64,000 nucleotides of DNA from Budorcas taxicolor (lineage: Eukaryota; Chordata; Mammalia; Artiodactyla; Bovidae), in the NCBI RefSeq assembly GCF_023091745.1, contig NC_068910.1, forward strand, positions 47,479,272-47,543,271. Direction: 5' to 3'. The notes under the pieces are model-generated. The model saw only the letters and a list, made by a program, of their open reading frames with translations, made no database searches and had not been told where the DNA came from. This document shows positions 1-11,671 of the stretch, in pieces. Numbering within the stretch: position 1 is the first letter of the stretch; each line of letters begins with the position of its first letter. Made by a program: the position numbers and the translations under genes.

Positions 1-95
1 CCGGGGACCTCCCCAACTTATGGATCGAACCTGCGTCTTGTGTGTCTCCGGCATCAGCAGGAGGGTTCTTTATCACTATGCCATCTGGGAAGCCC
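1..95 (-). mobile_element. Bov-tA SINE fragment cut by the window edge
   Basis: Reads as the complement of the tRNA-like head of Bov-tA, from the 'ccccaacttatggatcgaac' block to the terminal 'ctgggaagccc'. Confidence 0.75.
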
Positions 96-1884
96 TTATA
101 AGTACACAAATAGTTTAAAATATACATTTATATACCTTTTCTTTTTTGAGGGGCGAACTGCCTTAGTAAATTAAACAGAAGGGAGGACAGAGGAGGGCCA
201 GGGTTTTGAAGTCCCCAGAAGTTCAATGCCATCGCCACCTAGTGGGGAGAAGAGGACACTGCCAGAGAGGCAGAGGGCATCGGTCCTGGGTCCTTTCAGC
301 GGGCCCTCGCCTTCTCCCTGTTGATGCCTCCTAAGACTTATCAGCAGCAGACAACTTACAAGTCACCTTAGAATAAATAGGGAACTTCAGGCACCTAGTG
401 GTGATGGATAGGTGGCGTTTTATACCTGCATTTCAATCAGGCAGACAACCTCCAAGAATATCCCTTGAGGCAAGTCACCCAGAGTCCCTGGAAAACTGTC
501 TCGACTTGAGCTAGATGATACTGAATCACAGTTGAACAGAATTTTATAAATTTTTCACTTATGATCATGACAAACTCACATGGCAGATCTGTAATGATCT
601 TATTTTACAGAGGAGAAAGTGAGAGCCTGGACCAAATTTCTAAGTAATATATTAGCAGTTCAGGCAGCACTGATGCTAAATTCTGTGACCTGAAGACCTC
701 TGAGGTCACGACTACCTTAAGGGGGGCCCCGGGATCAGGGACCTGGCTGACACATTCATAGAAGCTGATACATTTACTGTAGCAGATGCTGGTGATGTCC
801 CGGGCTGTATCCCCCTGGACCTACATGAGTTGCCCACAGCTATGGGGGACAATTTCTGACCCATTGATGGTTTTCCACCTCAGATCCAGTCTCTGTCTCC
901 ATCTGAGGGATTTCTCAGGCACCATTCATGTAAACCTGTGTATAAAGTTTAGGCCCACCCTGGGTGGGGCCTCTCTCTACCGGTGGGAGATAGGAGACTG
1001 GGCAACTGCTGCCCATCTTCTGGGGGCAGAATTCTGAGCTGTGACCCACGTGGCTTCTCAGCAGGTCCCTGGTGGGATGGAGCCCCAGTGGTCTATGTTG
1101 TATCTGCACCGGCCTTTCTCATTTCTTGGTTTCACTCTTGGGTTTCCTGGGATTGCTTCTCTCAAAATCTACAACCAGATTTTTAACCCTAGACCTGCTT
1201 TTTGTGGAACCCCAACTGAGAATGCAAGACACGGTAGCTGGGTACTATGGGAGACGCAATGATGTTCAGAAAGTGGGTGTGGTTTCCCTAGGGGCCTAAA
1301 ATGCCGCATTGGTAGTAATGTGAGTGGCACTGATGCTGTGCCTACAGAAGACAGAGGCAGCCGGACAGATCTCCCATAGGCTCGCGGTTCCAAACGGCTC
1401 AAAAGGGCACTTGAACTTTCCAGGCTTCACCTGTGTCACTTTAGAAAACATTGCTATGGGGAGGCCTCCGTTGGCATCACAGAGTTTAATACTCAGTCCA
1501 CGGTGATCACTGTGGAAGAGATCACCATGGAGGGCCAGGGAGAGGTGAGGGCAAGGTCACAGCATGATCTTAGACCCAGAGCTGGGGATGAGCGGGGTGT
1601 TTCCAGAGAATAGCAAGTTAATCTGGATGCGGGTCCACGAACTGCCTGACACTGTAAGTAAAAAAAGAGAGAGAGAGAGAGTGTGCATAGAGGAGCGCTT
1701 TTCTAGAGAGAGACTCTGTAGCTTTAATCAGATTCTCTAAGAGGGTTCATGAGCTAAACCATGAGGGAGGAGGCACTGAGGACTCTCGAGATGGCTTGTG
1801 ATGGGAACCAAGAATCACAGAATGTTAGTAAACTGCGCCCTCAGTTATGAGATCGAAACGACACTGACTGTGCCCTTGTTTGTG

Positions 1885-2065
1885 TTCTAGGAGAGAGCTC
1901 AACTCTTTACAAACATATCCACTCATCACAGCCATTCTCTGAAGTGGGTTGTAATATCCCCATTTGACAGATGAGGAAACTGAGACCGAAGAAGATGCCT
2001 TGTCCAAAGTCACATGGCTGGATTTGAACACAGGCAGGCTGATGCTAGACCCCATCCCCTTAACT
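1885..2065 (-). mobile_element. MIR SINE
   Basis: Contains the complementary MIR core 'gacagatgaggaaactgaga', then a degenerate 'caaagtcacatggctggatt' block. This is an ancient mammal-wide repeat. Confidence 0.75.
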
Positions 2066-2077
2066 CCATGCCAGGGG

Positions 2078-2235
2078 CCCTCAGACTTTAACACACAGCA
2101 GAATCACCAAGACAGCTTGGGCTCCATCCCCAGAATGTTGGATTCAGCAGCTCTGGGGCAGGGCCCAAGGATGTGCATTTCTAATAAGTTCCTAGGTGCT
2201 ATGGTTGCGGCTGGTCTGGGGGCCACACTTTGCAA
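2078..2235 (-). mobile_element. MER5A DNA transposon relic
   Basis: Shows the reverse complement of the MER5A order: 'cagaatcacc', 'tgcatttctaataagttcct' and an end resembling 'ggtccacactttg'. This is an old non-autonomous hAT element. Confidence 0.65.
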
Positions 2236-2435
2236 GCCCACTTTGAACTCTAAGCTCTCATCTCCAGAGAGGAGGGTATGCCTCCAAGAGTTGTGACCTG
2301 TGTCAGCGGCAAAACCAAGATAAGAACCTGGGTCTATGGATTCAGAATCCAGGACTCTCCATGCCACTCTTGCTTGGAGAGGGGCACAGCTTACTTAAAA
2401 ATGAGTGGGTGCTTATGTGCACCCTGCTTTATTAC

Positions 2436-3064
2436 CTGATGTGTGTCCAGCTCCAGAAGATGGCCACTGGGGGAAGGCAATTCCTTGGTTAGCTCCTCAG
2501 AGCCCCCCCGGGCCCTCCTCCACCTTCTGGCCCTCCGATCTGCAGCGTGGGGGGCCTCCTCAGGCTCGCTGCTGTCTGAGGTCTCCCTGCCAGCTGCCTG
2601 AAGGTTGAAGTTCACATCAAGCTCTCCCTGCAGGCGCATCTTCTCGGCTGCGGGGTTCCGGGGGGCCTTCCTCTGCAACCAGGACAGCCTGGCCTGGTGC
2701 CCAGCTTCCCGGGATGAGCCCACCGAGGAGGTCTCCGAGTCGGACCACGTGGCCTCGGGGTTGGGCGAGGGCCCAGAGGAGGCAGAGGGGCCTTGATCTG
2801 AGCCCGGAGCCTGTGCGGGCTGAGTCTGGGGTTCCCCGGGCAGAGCCCGGGGCTGCAGGCACAGCGTGCTCAAGGCCTCCCTCCAGTCAAAGTCCTCCTC
2901 GCTGTCGGAGCCCAGATCATCGTAGGCTGATGCCACACTGGAGGCCGCCTCCAGGGCCTGAAACGTGCCGCTCTTAGGTTTGGGCAGCAGGCGGGTTGGG
3001 GGCAGAGCCCCATCCTTCAGGGCCATCCAGTTCCCATCGGGGCTCTGCAGAACTGGGGCCACAG
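2436..3064 (-). CDS. MYRIP: MYRIP large internal exon, acidic disordered region
   Basis: This is the largest exon in view: 629 bp, two bases plus 209 codons, ending in phase 0 after LLELDTHQ. It begins TVAPVLQSPDGNWMALKDG, as in human MYRIP. Visible segments include KPKSGTFQALEAASSVASAY, the acidic DLGSDSEEDFDWREAL, SDSETSSVGSSREAGHQARL, SWLQRKAPRNPAAEKMRLQG and a basic DRRARRWRRARGG. SDSEED-like clusters fit casein kinase 2 sites. The region is reported to bind myosins and, toward its end, actin. The acceptor is CCGCAG (3065 upward) and the donor GTAATA (2435-2430). The Met just inside the exon is not a translation start. The next human exon (VSDDLSETDISNE) was not found in the remaining 2.4 kb. 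Confidence 0.96.
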
Positions 3065-4967
3065 CTGCGGGCAGGAGGGAGAGAGAAGCCAGAGAAGGAC
3101 TGTCAGCACCTCAGAGCGAGGGGCCCCTCAGACAGCCCTCCTCCTCTGCGCCCCTCTTCCTAGAGCTCTTTCTGGTCTCCCCACCCAGAGTGGGCTCCTC
3201 CTTCCCTGAGTTGCTGTGACAGCCTTTCTGGTTCACTCCAGTATCCATCCTGGCTTCTGGCTGACCACGCACAGGGCTGGGCCCTCCTCCCTGGTGACGG
3301 GAGCCCTGTGGCAGGGGCTGGGTCTCAGTCATCCTGCACTGTCCCAAAGCCAGCTCGTGCGGAGGAAACAGCAGAGGCTGGGAAGGCTGTAGGGATGCTG
3401 TGGGCTGAGTAAACCCGTCTCCAACTCACACTGAGAAACTCAAGAGCAGGGGCTGCCCTCGGATCTTTATTTCCCCACACTGAGCACACATGGTGTGTAT
3501 ACGGCAGGTGCTCAGTCAAGGTCTGGGAAGTGAGAATGTGTCTGGGGGGATGTGAATTTGTCGAAGGCACTGTCAAGTCTGAAGACTGAAGGTGGGTTTA
3601 CTCAGCGTCCCTACAGTTGACCTCAGCCGTGGACCAACAGGCTCCAGAGCCGGCCGTTTCCCTGAGGCATAAACAGAACCTCTGAAAATAGTCCAGGGAC
3701 ATTAACCTTCTGGGATGACCTCTGTGCCTCCTCTGTGGTACATTTCTGCTCTGCTGGGATGGAGCAGTGCCCCCAAGGAGTAATCTGCTTCCTGCGAAAC
3801 AGATCAGACATCTTTCAAGACCTCTGGGGTTAGTCTGGACAGCTTAGCATGTCAAGGGCCAAGTGGGCCTCAGAAAAACCAGCTGTTTTCTACGCAAGTG
3901 CTTTCTGTTCTTTAAGTCTTCATCCTGAGAGGTGCATGGCGTTTTGAGCTGCAGGTGAAATCATTTTTTGCGTGTGGTGTTGTTGAGCTAAATTTTGTGT
4001 TTTAATGCAATGATAAAATTACACATAGGTGCCTTAGTTTAGAGAAATTTATGCACAAAACATGTTTTGAAAACCAAGATCCTTTACAAATTTATTTGGA
4101 ATGCTCATAACCCAGCAGAAACTGTTTTGCGAAATGGACTGTCTGCTAGAAATGCTTATAAAACCTCCTAAGTTTGTCAGTTTCTTAGTCTAAATTTTGA
4201 AATGCTCTTTCTTTGTTGTTTGTTTGCTGTGGAGACACTTGTTAACATGAGTAATTGAAGAGTCCTGACGCTTGGGTCTGGGGGCCATATTAGCTGTGGT
4301 ATCTTGGACGCTGAAATGAATGCTAGGTTGGATTGGTGTCCCTGGGAAAGTGAAAGTGTCTCAGTCATGTCCGACTCATTGTGACCCCATGGACTATACA
4401 GCCCATGGAATTCTCCAGGCCAGAATACTGGAGTGGGTAGCCTTTCCCTTCTCCAGGGGATCTTCCCAACCGAGGGATCGAACCCAGGTTTCCTGCATTG
4501 CAGGTGGATTCTTTTCCAGCTGAGCCACCAGGGAAATCCGAGAATACTGGAGTGGGTAGCCTATCCCAACTCCAGGGGACCTTCCCGACCCAGGAATTGA
4601 ACTGGGGTCTCCTGCCTTGCAGGCGGATTCTTTACCAACTGAGCTGTCTGGGAAGCCCTGGTGCTCCTGGCCTACATATCATAAGACACCTGCTCCTAGT
4701 ACACACAGAACAGGCAGCTGAAGTGGGGCTGTGCAGCCAGGTGGGCTCTGAACCCACCTGCCCACTGCCTCACAGGTCTCAGCAAGCAAACTGCCCACAT
4801 GGGAAGCATGCCCGCCTTATATACAGTGTGCTGTGTGAGAGACCTTGGTGGCCCCGCTGTCCCAGATGGGCACACCCCCACCCAGACTGATGGTAGGAGG
4901 GGCTGAGCAACCTCACGTCAGCCAAGCAGCCTCCCAACAGCATTTGTGAACCCCGCAGAACAGTTAC
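3065..4967 (-). other. MYRIP: MYRIP intron (1.9 kb)
   Basis: Apart from a minus-strand Bov-tA SINE at 4347-4658, I see unremarkable unique sequence. The GC-rich 3065-3350 portion next to the exon acceptor holds no further splice-bounded reading frame that I recognise. Confidence 0.8.
4347..4658 (-). mobile_element. Bov-tA SINE with internal tandem duplication
   Basis: The complement of the Bov-tA tail ('tcagtcatgtccgactcatt') leads to the terminal 'ctgggaagccc'. The segment starting 'agaatactggagtgggtagc' occurs twice, 119 bp apart (4422 and 4541), so the head of the element is present in two copies. Confidence 0.85.
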
Positions 4968-5115
4968 TTGTCTGGTTCAGCCTGTCCACGCTCTTCCAGC
5001 TGGGCAACGCCTCCTCCTCCCTCGGCTGCTGCTCCCTTGGCTGCCTTGACGCAGCCTCCAGCGAAGGGGTCCTCGGGGCATCTTCTCTGCTGAGTGAGAA
5101 TGCAGACTGCGACCG
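4968..5115 (-). CDS. MYRIP: MYRIP internal exon (RSQSAFSLSREDAPRTPS)
   Basis: The exon encodes RSQSAFSLSREDAPRTPSLE, continues through Gln/Arg/Glu-rich sequence and ends LPSWKSVDRLNQT plus one base. It aligns with human RSQSAFSITGEEALKTPP...LPSWKSVDRL. RSQS is a basophilic-kinase-like motif and SWKSVDRL is a conserved island in a variable region. The acceptor is TGCACAG (5116 upward) and the donor is GTAACT (4967-4962). The final A joins CT of the next exon to give Thr, where I recall Asn in human. An 8.1-kb intron precedes it. Confidence 0.94.
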
Positions 5116-5287
5116 CTGTGCAAAGAAAAGAGGGGAAGGGGTGACCTCATCAGGCACAGTTCCCAGGGGGGCTGCCTTCCGATCTGTAGGCACCCCACTG
5201 CATGGAGATGACACAGCTGATGGTAATGGCTTTTCTCATCTTGAGGTTCAGAAGCTTCACATCAGTACATCCTGCTGTGAAAGTATT

Positions 5288-5476
5288 AGCTGCTGTTGTG
5301 TCTGTCTACAATCCCGTGGACTGTAGCCTGCCAGGCTCCTCTGTCCATGGAATTCTCCAGGCAAGAATACTGGAGTGGGTAGCCAGGTCCTTCTCAAGGG
5401 GATCTTTCTGACCCAGGGATTGAACCCAGGTCTCCTGCATTGCAGGCAGATTCTTTACCGTCTCGGCCACCAGGGA
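5288..5476 (-). mobile_element. Bov-tA SINE
   Basis: Complement of the Bov-tA body with 'gaattctccaggcaagaata', ending near 'ggccaccagggat'. It starts only 172 bp upstream of a MYRIP acceptor in the transcript direction. Confidence 0.85.
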
Positions 5477-6370
5477 TGCTACATCACGCCATATAATGGC
5501 ACAGATGGTTCCCCGTTTATTCCACTGCAAGTGGCCAGGCCTCCCAGAAAGCATCAGAGATGAAATTCAACAGAGCTGATTCTTACAAGGCTCCTACTTA
5601 CCCAGTCATTCTTCCAGCTGAGATTTCTCAGGGCCAATTGTGTGTGATGAAAATAAAAGCATTTTCCCTTCAGAGACCTTCAAACCTGAGCGTTGCAGCA
5701 GTGTATGCAGAAATTTGTAGTACAGTGTAAGTGCGGTGATATGTAAGCGAGCCAAGAGGGCCAGTTCGCAATCCCAGAGACTTTGCAACACGTTCCCGTT
5801 TAGTTAAAATGAACTCTAACCTAAGGACAAGTGGTACAAATGACTGGCAAGAAACATGTTCGAACTGTATCATTTCTGTATGTTACGAACGTAACTTTGA
5901 GAATTTGTAGCTCAGATGTTCTATACAGGGAATTTCATCAAACAGAAAGAGACCAATTTTTCCATCGTGATTTAATGAGAAAATTCTCTTCTCTTGGGGA
6001 TTTACTTTGCTCTTTTTATATGGGTGAAATGGAGGAAGGAAAGGGCCAAGCCACAGAAAGCATCTCTGACTGTGGTATGAAGCAAAGTGTTCTGACTCTG
6101 GCCTTAGGCAGTCTGGCGCCACCTGCTGGCCAACAGCAACACTAACAGGCCCACTGCCTCCTCTCCTCGGGAGAAACGAATGGGCTTTCCTCCTCTCCCA
6201 CCACAGACGCTGAGAGTAGGGGACAAACCGAGCGTGTCTGGAGAGTTGTGGGCAGCTGAGGCTGGACTCGGGACTCATCTGTACCTGGGATCCGAGATTA
6301 CTTCTGGTGCAACACCTTGACTGAGTGACTTAATTTCCTGAGAAGCAGAAACCTAATCTTTGCTCTTGCT

Positions 6371-6573
6371 CCCCAGGTGGTGCAGTGGTCAAGAATCCAC
6401 CTGCCAGTGTAGGAGACGCGGATTTGATCTTTCGCGTTGGGAGGATCCCCTGGATAAGGGAATGGCAGCCCACCCCAGTATTCTTGCCTGGAAGATACCA
6501 TGGACAGAGGAGCCTGGTGGGCCGCAGTCCACGGGGTTGCAAAGAGTTGAATACAACTAAGTGAGCAACTAAG
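6371..6573 (+). mobile_element. Bov-tA SINE
   Basis: Complete tRNA-like head ('ccccaggtggtgcagtggtc') and body ending 'acaactaagtgagcaactaa', followed directly by the GC/AC repeat that grew from its tail. Confidence 0.88.
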
Positions 6574-6574
6574 T

Positions 6575-6581
6575 GCACGCG

Positions 6582-6625
<44 letters not shown>
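6575..6625 (+). repeat. Compound microsatellite (GC)n(AC)n
   Basis: About seven GC/CG dinucleotides run into about eighteen AC dinucleotides, at the 3' tail of a SINE. Alternating purine-pyrimidine DNA of this kind can form Z-DNA and is normally length-variable. Confidence 0.95.
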
Positions 6626-6629
<4 letters not shown>

Positions 6630-7155
6630 TTTGCTCTGCGCACAGTAAACGTATACTAAGTGGGAGCTTTAAAAAGCCATTTGAGAATAACAGAGGAGAA
6701 TAGCAAACACCAGCTGCAGGATATCTGGGTGAAAAAACAGCATCATGACTAGGGTTTGGGGAGAGGACAGTGCACTCTGTAGCCTCACCCAGAAGGATGG
6801 CTAACAGTCTGAGAAAAGAGGGCTGAGGACGGGCCCAGTATCCCCATAGTCACAGGCCAGCCTGGGGCCCACAGCCCTCAGATACTGCGCATCTGCACAC
6901 TGCTGGAGAGGGTGTTGCAGCCAGTTCTGGCCCAGAAAGAGTCGTAGGAAGCCTCTTCTACTTCCCCTCACAAGACCCTGAGGCTGATCCAGGAGGAAGA
7001 GGCATTTGCAGAACAAATACAGAGCCTTTCAAGCTGTGTGCCAAGGGTCACAACCTGACTCCTCTTTGATTACAGAAGAGAGTGCCACGGGCCTCCAGGC
7101 CTGCCGTTCTATGCAGCAGTCACAGGTTAATGCAGCCCAGGCGTGGAGGAGCTCT

Positions 7156-7240
7156 CCCCCTCTTATTGATCGGATAAGATTCTGTGTGCACTCAGTTCCC
7201 CCGTCTTATTGATCGGGTAAGATTCTGTGTGCACTCAGTT
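7156..7240 (+). repeat. 43-bp tandem duplication
   Basis: Two adjacent copies of a 43-bp unit containing 'tcttattgatcgg' and 'taagattctgtgtgcactca' differ at one or two bases, which points to a recent local duplication. Confidence 0.9.
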
Positions 7241-7364
7241 CAAACAGGCCATGGCCTGTGGTTTGAAACCCCGTTCCTCAAGCTGGGCTGAGAGCCCTGC
7301 TGCTTTAATACTGTGTTATATGACACTCTATTGCAACATCTGATTTTCTGCTGGTGTCCCCACT

Positions 7365-7460
7365 AGACTGCAAGCAACTGAGGGTAGTTAAAGGACAGTT
7401 AATGGTGACAGCTCCTGGCACAGTAACTGGTATAGAACTGGGAATCAGTGAATGTTTACT
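7365..7460 (+). mobile_element. L2/MIR-type 3' end
   Basis: The pattern 'actagactgcaag...tcctggcacagtaactgg...tgaatgttta' resembles the shared 3' end of L2 and MIR. It is degenerate. Confidence 0.45.
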
Positions 7461-7936
7461 GTGGAGCGAATGACTTGAGGTAGGTTCCGGGGTAGGTTTT
7501 TAGAAGCGCCTGTTGATGGTGATGATCTTACTAACTTCTTGGATGATACTGGGGAGCAAGGGGAACAAATAAGAAGCCCACTGTCATCCTCACTTATATC
7601 AGGGAGGGTGAGGTCTTACTTGGAGGAGAGCCAGGCTAACACTCATCAAGTGGTTTTTTGGCCCAGCGTCAGTTCCGTCATTCTGAGGGCATGGCAAGCA
7701 CTGATCCTGTCTCTAGTGCCCTGAACAGCTCTGATACTTGACAACAACAAAGGTTTTCTTGGGGTTGGGTATTCAGGGAGCCATCTATAATTTTGGGAAA
7801 TCCCTGACAGATGATGAGGGGTGATCATAGAGGAGAGATCAAGGCTGACAGTCTGTTGACAGGTGAAGTTAGTAAAAATGAAGCAAAAAAATCCTTCCGT
7901 GTCAAACTGCCATCTATTCAGGGGGATACACCCTTC

Positions 7937-8065
7937 TTTTTAAAATCTGGCTGTGCTGTGTCTTAGTTGGGGCATGTAGGATCTAAATCCCTGGCCAGCG
8001 ATCGAACCCATGTACCCTGCACTGAGAGTGTGGAGTCTTAGCCACTGGACAACCAGGGAGGTCTC
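7937..8065 (-). mobile_element. CHR-type tRNA SINE
   Basis: Complement of a cetartiodactyl CHR SINE: 'ggctgtgctgtgtcttagtt', 'ccagcgatcgaaccca' and 'cttagccactggacaaccag'. Confidence 0.75.
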
Positions 8066-8280
8066 AGCGGGACATACCTTTGATATGCCTCCCACCTAGG
8101 ACTGGCAAGACCCCCCCGCCCCTCTTCCACGTAATCACACAGATCTTCCTGTCTCTGCTCCAGTCATATTCCAACTTGTCGTCTTTTCCATGGACTGTGA
8201 GTGCCTTGAAGATGGCCTTCTGGGTGTGACCCTCAGTCCCACGTTTGTGACCGAATTTGTAGGATTATAACATGGTTTGA

Positions 8281-9228
8281 AGACTAGCAAGAAGAGCTAA
8301 GAAAGCCTTCCTCAGCGATCAATGCAAAGAAATAGAGGAAAACAACAGAATGGGAAAGACTAGAGATCTCTTGAAGAAAAGTAGAGATACCAAGGGACCA
8401 TGTCATGCAAAGATGGGCTCAATTAAGGACAGAAATGGTATGGACCTAACAGAAGCAGGAGATATTAAGAAGAAGTGGCAAGAATACACAGAAGAACTGT
8501 ACAAAAAAGATCTTCACGACCCAGATAATCATGATGGTGTGATCACTCACCTAGAGGCAGACATCCTGGAATGTGAAGTCAAGTGGGCCTAAGAAAGCAT
8601 TACTACAAACAAAGCTAGTGGAGGTGATGGAATTCCAGTTGAGCTATTTCAGATCCTGAAAGATGATTCTGTGAAAGTGCTGCACTCAATATGCCAGCAA
8701 ATTTGGAAAACTCAGCAGTGGCCACAGGACTGGAAAAGGTCAGTTTTCATTCCAATCCCAAAGAAAGGCAATGCCAAAGAATGCTCAAACTACTGCACAA
8801 TTGCACTCATCTCACTTGCTAGTAAAGTAATGCTCAGAATTCTCCAAGCCAGGCTTCAACAATATGTGAACCGTGAACTTCCAGATGTTCAAGCCGGTTT
8901 TAGAAAAGGCAGAGGAACCAGAGATCAAATTGCCAACATCCACTGGATCATGGAAAAAGCAAGAGAGTTCCAGAAAAACATCTATTTCTGCTTTATTGAC
9001 TATGCCAAAGCCTTTGACTGTGTGGATCACATTAAACTGTGGAAAATTCTGAGAGAGATGGGAATACCAGACCACCTGACCTGCCTCTTGAGAAACCTAT
9101 ATGCAGGTCAGGAAGCAAATTTGAGTGAACTCCGGGAGTTTGTGATGGACAGGGAGGTCTGGCGTGCTGCAATTCATGGAGTTGCGGAGTCAGACATGAC
9201 TGAGCGACTGAACTGAACTGAACTGAAC
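8281..9228 (+). mobile_element. BovB LINE with internal deletion
   Basis: 5'-truncated BovB (RTE clade). The first part encodes the end of the linker and fingers/palm of the reverse transcriptase (NIYFCFIDYAKAFDCVDHIK, GIPDHLTCLLRNLYAGQEA). Near 9118 it jumps straight to the extreme 3' end (ELREFVMDREVWRAAIHG) and the (ACTGA)n-like tail. About 0.87 kb, including the catalytic YADD, is missing compared with the copy at 16076. A TTA to TAA change ends the frame at 8590-8592, while 8671-9216 is open across the junction. The element cannot move by itself. Confidence 0.92.
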
Positions 9229-10180
9229 ACGGTCTGACTCTAAGGAGCTGATGGCCTGTTGCCAGGCGCAGTATTCCTGCAGCCTCCCCTGAGTTGTTTT
9301 CTATACCGTGGCTTCTATTTTCCTATCTTCAAACTTCACACTATAAATCACAACATACATGTTTAAAAGAGAGAGGAAATGATAGCATTTCATTTTGCAG
9401 TGGCTCAAACAATGTTTTATTTCTGTATGTGTGTGTCTGTAAGAGGTGGCTGGGTTCCACTTCTATAGGACAAAAATTCTCCCTTACTTATAAAAGCCAA
9501 GATCAAAACAGGAAAAGTCCTTCTCTGGTCCCAACAGGGAAGATGAGATCTGTTTTTCATGAGTTAAGGATGCCAGGCTTTCGTAATCTATTTCAGGCAA
9601 GCCACTGTTTCACACTAGGGGAAAAAAACTACACCCTGACAGTCACGAAAATCCCTAGAGAGCTGCCTCCAGCGTATCTCAGGACACTGCTGGTCTGCTG
9701 TCTCCAGCCAGGGTGGAAAAGCCCCAGTTTTGAGACCTAGACCCAGTTTTGCCACAAGTTCATTGCAATAAACATATGGCCCAGAAGATGGCGCCACCAC
9801 GACACTTTTACTTGCCAGTTGGTTCAACCTCCTTGCTCTTAGAGGAAAGTAAGTGATGGGATCACTCAGTTAATTTATTTGCTCTGTTATCCTGGCTGGG
9901 CACTCTGTGCCCATCCTTCCACTCCCACTCACGGTGTCTGTTTTCTTTCCTCCTGCCCACCCTAGGGTCCATGGAAGAAACAAGGCTGGCGATGTCAGCA
10001 AGGGGCGGCCTGAGTTATAGTGTCTGCATGGTAGGTGGAGTCCACGGGTCCAGGAGTGTTATCCTGACAGCAAGGCCTTGCAAAGATGGACTGAGAATTT
10101 CAAATCGGCCCCACCTCTTAACTCTTGGGGCATGAAAGTGTAGTATGTTGGGAAAGGGGTCCATGCTAGCTCCTCCTCCT

Positions 10181-10396
10181 GGGCGTCCCTGGTGGCTCAG
10201 AAGGTAAATAATTCGCCTGCAGTGCTGGAGACTCGGGTTTGATCCCTGGATCGGGAAGATCCCCTGGAGGAGGAAATGGCAACCCACTCCTGTATTCTTA
10301 CCCGGAGAATTCCATGGACAGAGGAGCCCGGTGGGCTACAGTCCGTGGGGTCACACAGAGTTGGACACGACTGAGCGATAACACTTTAACTTTCAT
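10181..10396 (+). mobile_element. Bov-tA SINE
   Basis: Full-length head to tail, from 'gggcgtccctggtggctcag' to 'cgactgagcgataaca'. Confidence 0.88.
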
Positions 10397-11671
10397 TCTA
10401 AGCCTCAGGGATCAGTGCGATGCCAAGCACACAGAGTGGACTCAGTAAGTATCAGTCACAATAGCAGCATTTATTAAGCTCCGCCACTGAGCCAGGACAA
10501 CTCCATTCCCTCACTCTGTCTGAGTGGGGACACACGAGTGACCTGCGGCAGCTTGGACCAACTTGCTCACGCACATGGTCGGTGAGGGGCAGAGGCAGGG
10601 CTTGACCTTGGGTCTGTCTGGCTCCAGGGTGATGCTCTGCTGTGCCCTCTTGGTGCTGCACCTGACACCCTTTCCTGAAAGCCTGGGGACAACGCACTCC
10701 TGGCTAACAAGCCTCAACCCAGCAGGACATGCCATCCAATCCAGCTGGTTCTGAAGCTTTAGACAAAACTCGCAGGGTGATCATGAGTTACTTTTGTTAA
10801 AGCTTCCTCTGCAGTCACTGGTCCCCTGTGTGGGCAGCAGCATCCTGCCTTCCTTATATCTCTTGCGATGGTATATGGTTGCTATGACTGCAATGATTAT
10901 CATCATCACCAACAGGGCAGACTCCCTGGGGCTTCAAAATAGTCTCTGTTTTCAAGGAGCCCATATCAGGGATGAACAGAGAGTGAAAGTTTTTAGTATC
11001 AAGGGTTTGTGGGCAAAGGGGTCAACGACAGTGTTCAAATGAATAACAGCTGAGACATAGCTTTGCTTTGTATTTCGGGGGACAGGCACATCCATTAAAT
11101 TCAATCCAACAATTATAACAGTAGTGAAAAATCTTCAGGTCTATACTACAGTCATTTAAAGGACAGAGCAAAATGTGAGGGAGGAAAATGACAAAACCAC
11201 AAAGAGAAATGGGTGAAGAAAATAGAAAAGGACGGAGAAGAGACAGAGAAAGTCAGACAGACACAGCTCAGTCGCTGGGCACACTGCATGCCCAGCCTCT
11301 GCCCTCTTCATTGTTATCGTTAGGGTCACCATATGAATACTAAGATGACTTTTTACATACGCGCGCCCAAGGAGACAGGCGCTAAATGAATGATAACCCC
11401 CGCCCTGGTGCCTGTTAGGATATTGCATCTTAAGGCTTTGAAAATCAAGACTGCACTGACCCCCTTCCCAGCGGAGAGCCACACAATCAGAGAGGAAATT
11501 AAAAAGAGGGACGATCACACTGAATTTTCTTTCAAGAGAACAGATAAGAAATCCTGTCTGACTGGAGATGGATTAAGTTTGGGTTTTGCAGTTAAGCCCA
11601 AGGACGGAGTCCTACAGTGTTACGGGGTTCTGCATAGTTACCCCGGAGCCAGAGTATCCACATCTGTGGAG

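Larger units (their letters stand above)
1..2435 (-). other. MYRIP: MYRIP intron, 3' part cut by the window edge
   Basis: Intronic sequence downstream of the large exon. It holds a truncated SINE at the edge, a short (GA)n run near 1666-1681, a MIR and a MER5A. The stretch from 96 to 1880 shows no exon, RNA gene or repeat that I recognise; its reading frames are short and unlike known proteins. Confidence 0.8.

Noticed and set aside
2391..3062. A 223-codon intronless gene starting at MAPVLQSPDGNW
   Set aside because: The sequence is an internal MYRIP exon: the frame enters through an acceptor at 3065 and leaves through a donor at 2435. The extra codons past the donor are intron.
5883..6278. 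131-codon minus-strand frame
   Set aside because: No recognisable domain, no splice-bounded structure, and it does not match MYRIP. A frame of this length is expected by chance in 64 kb.
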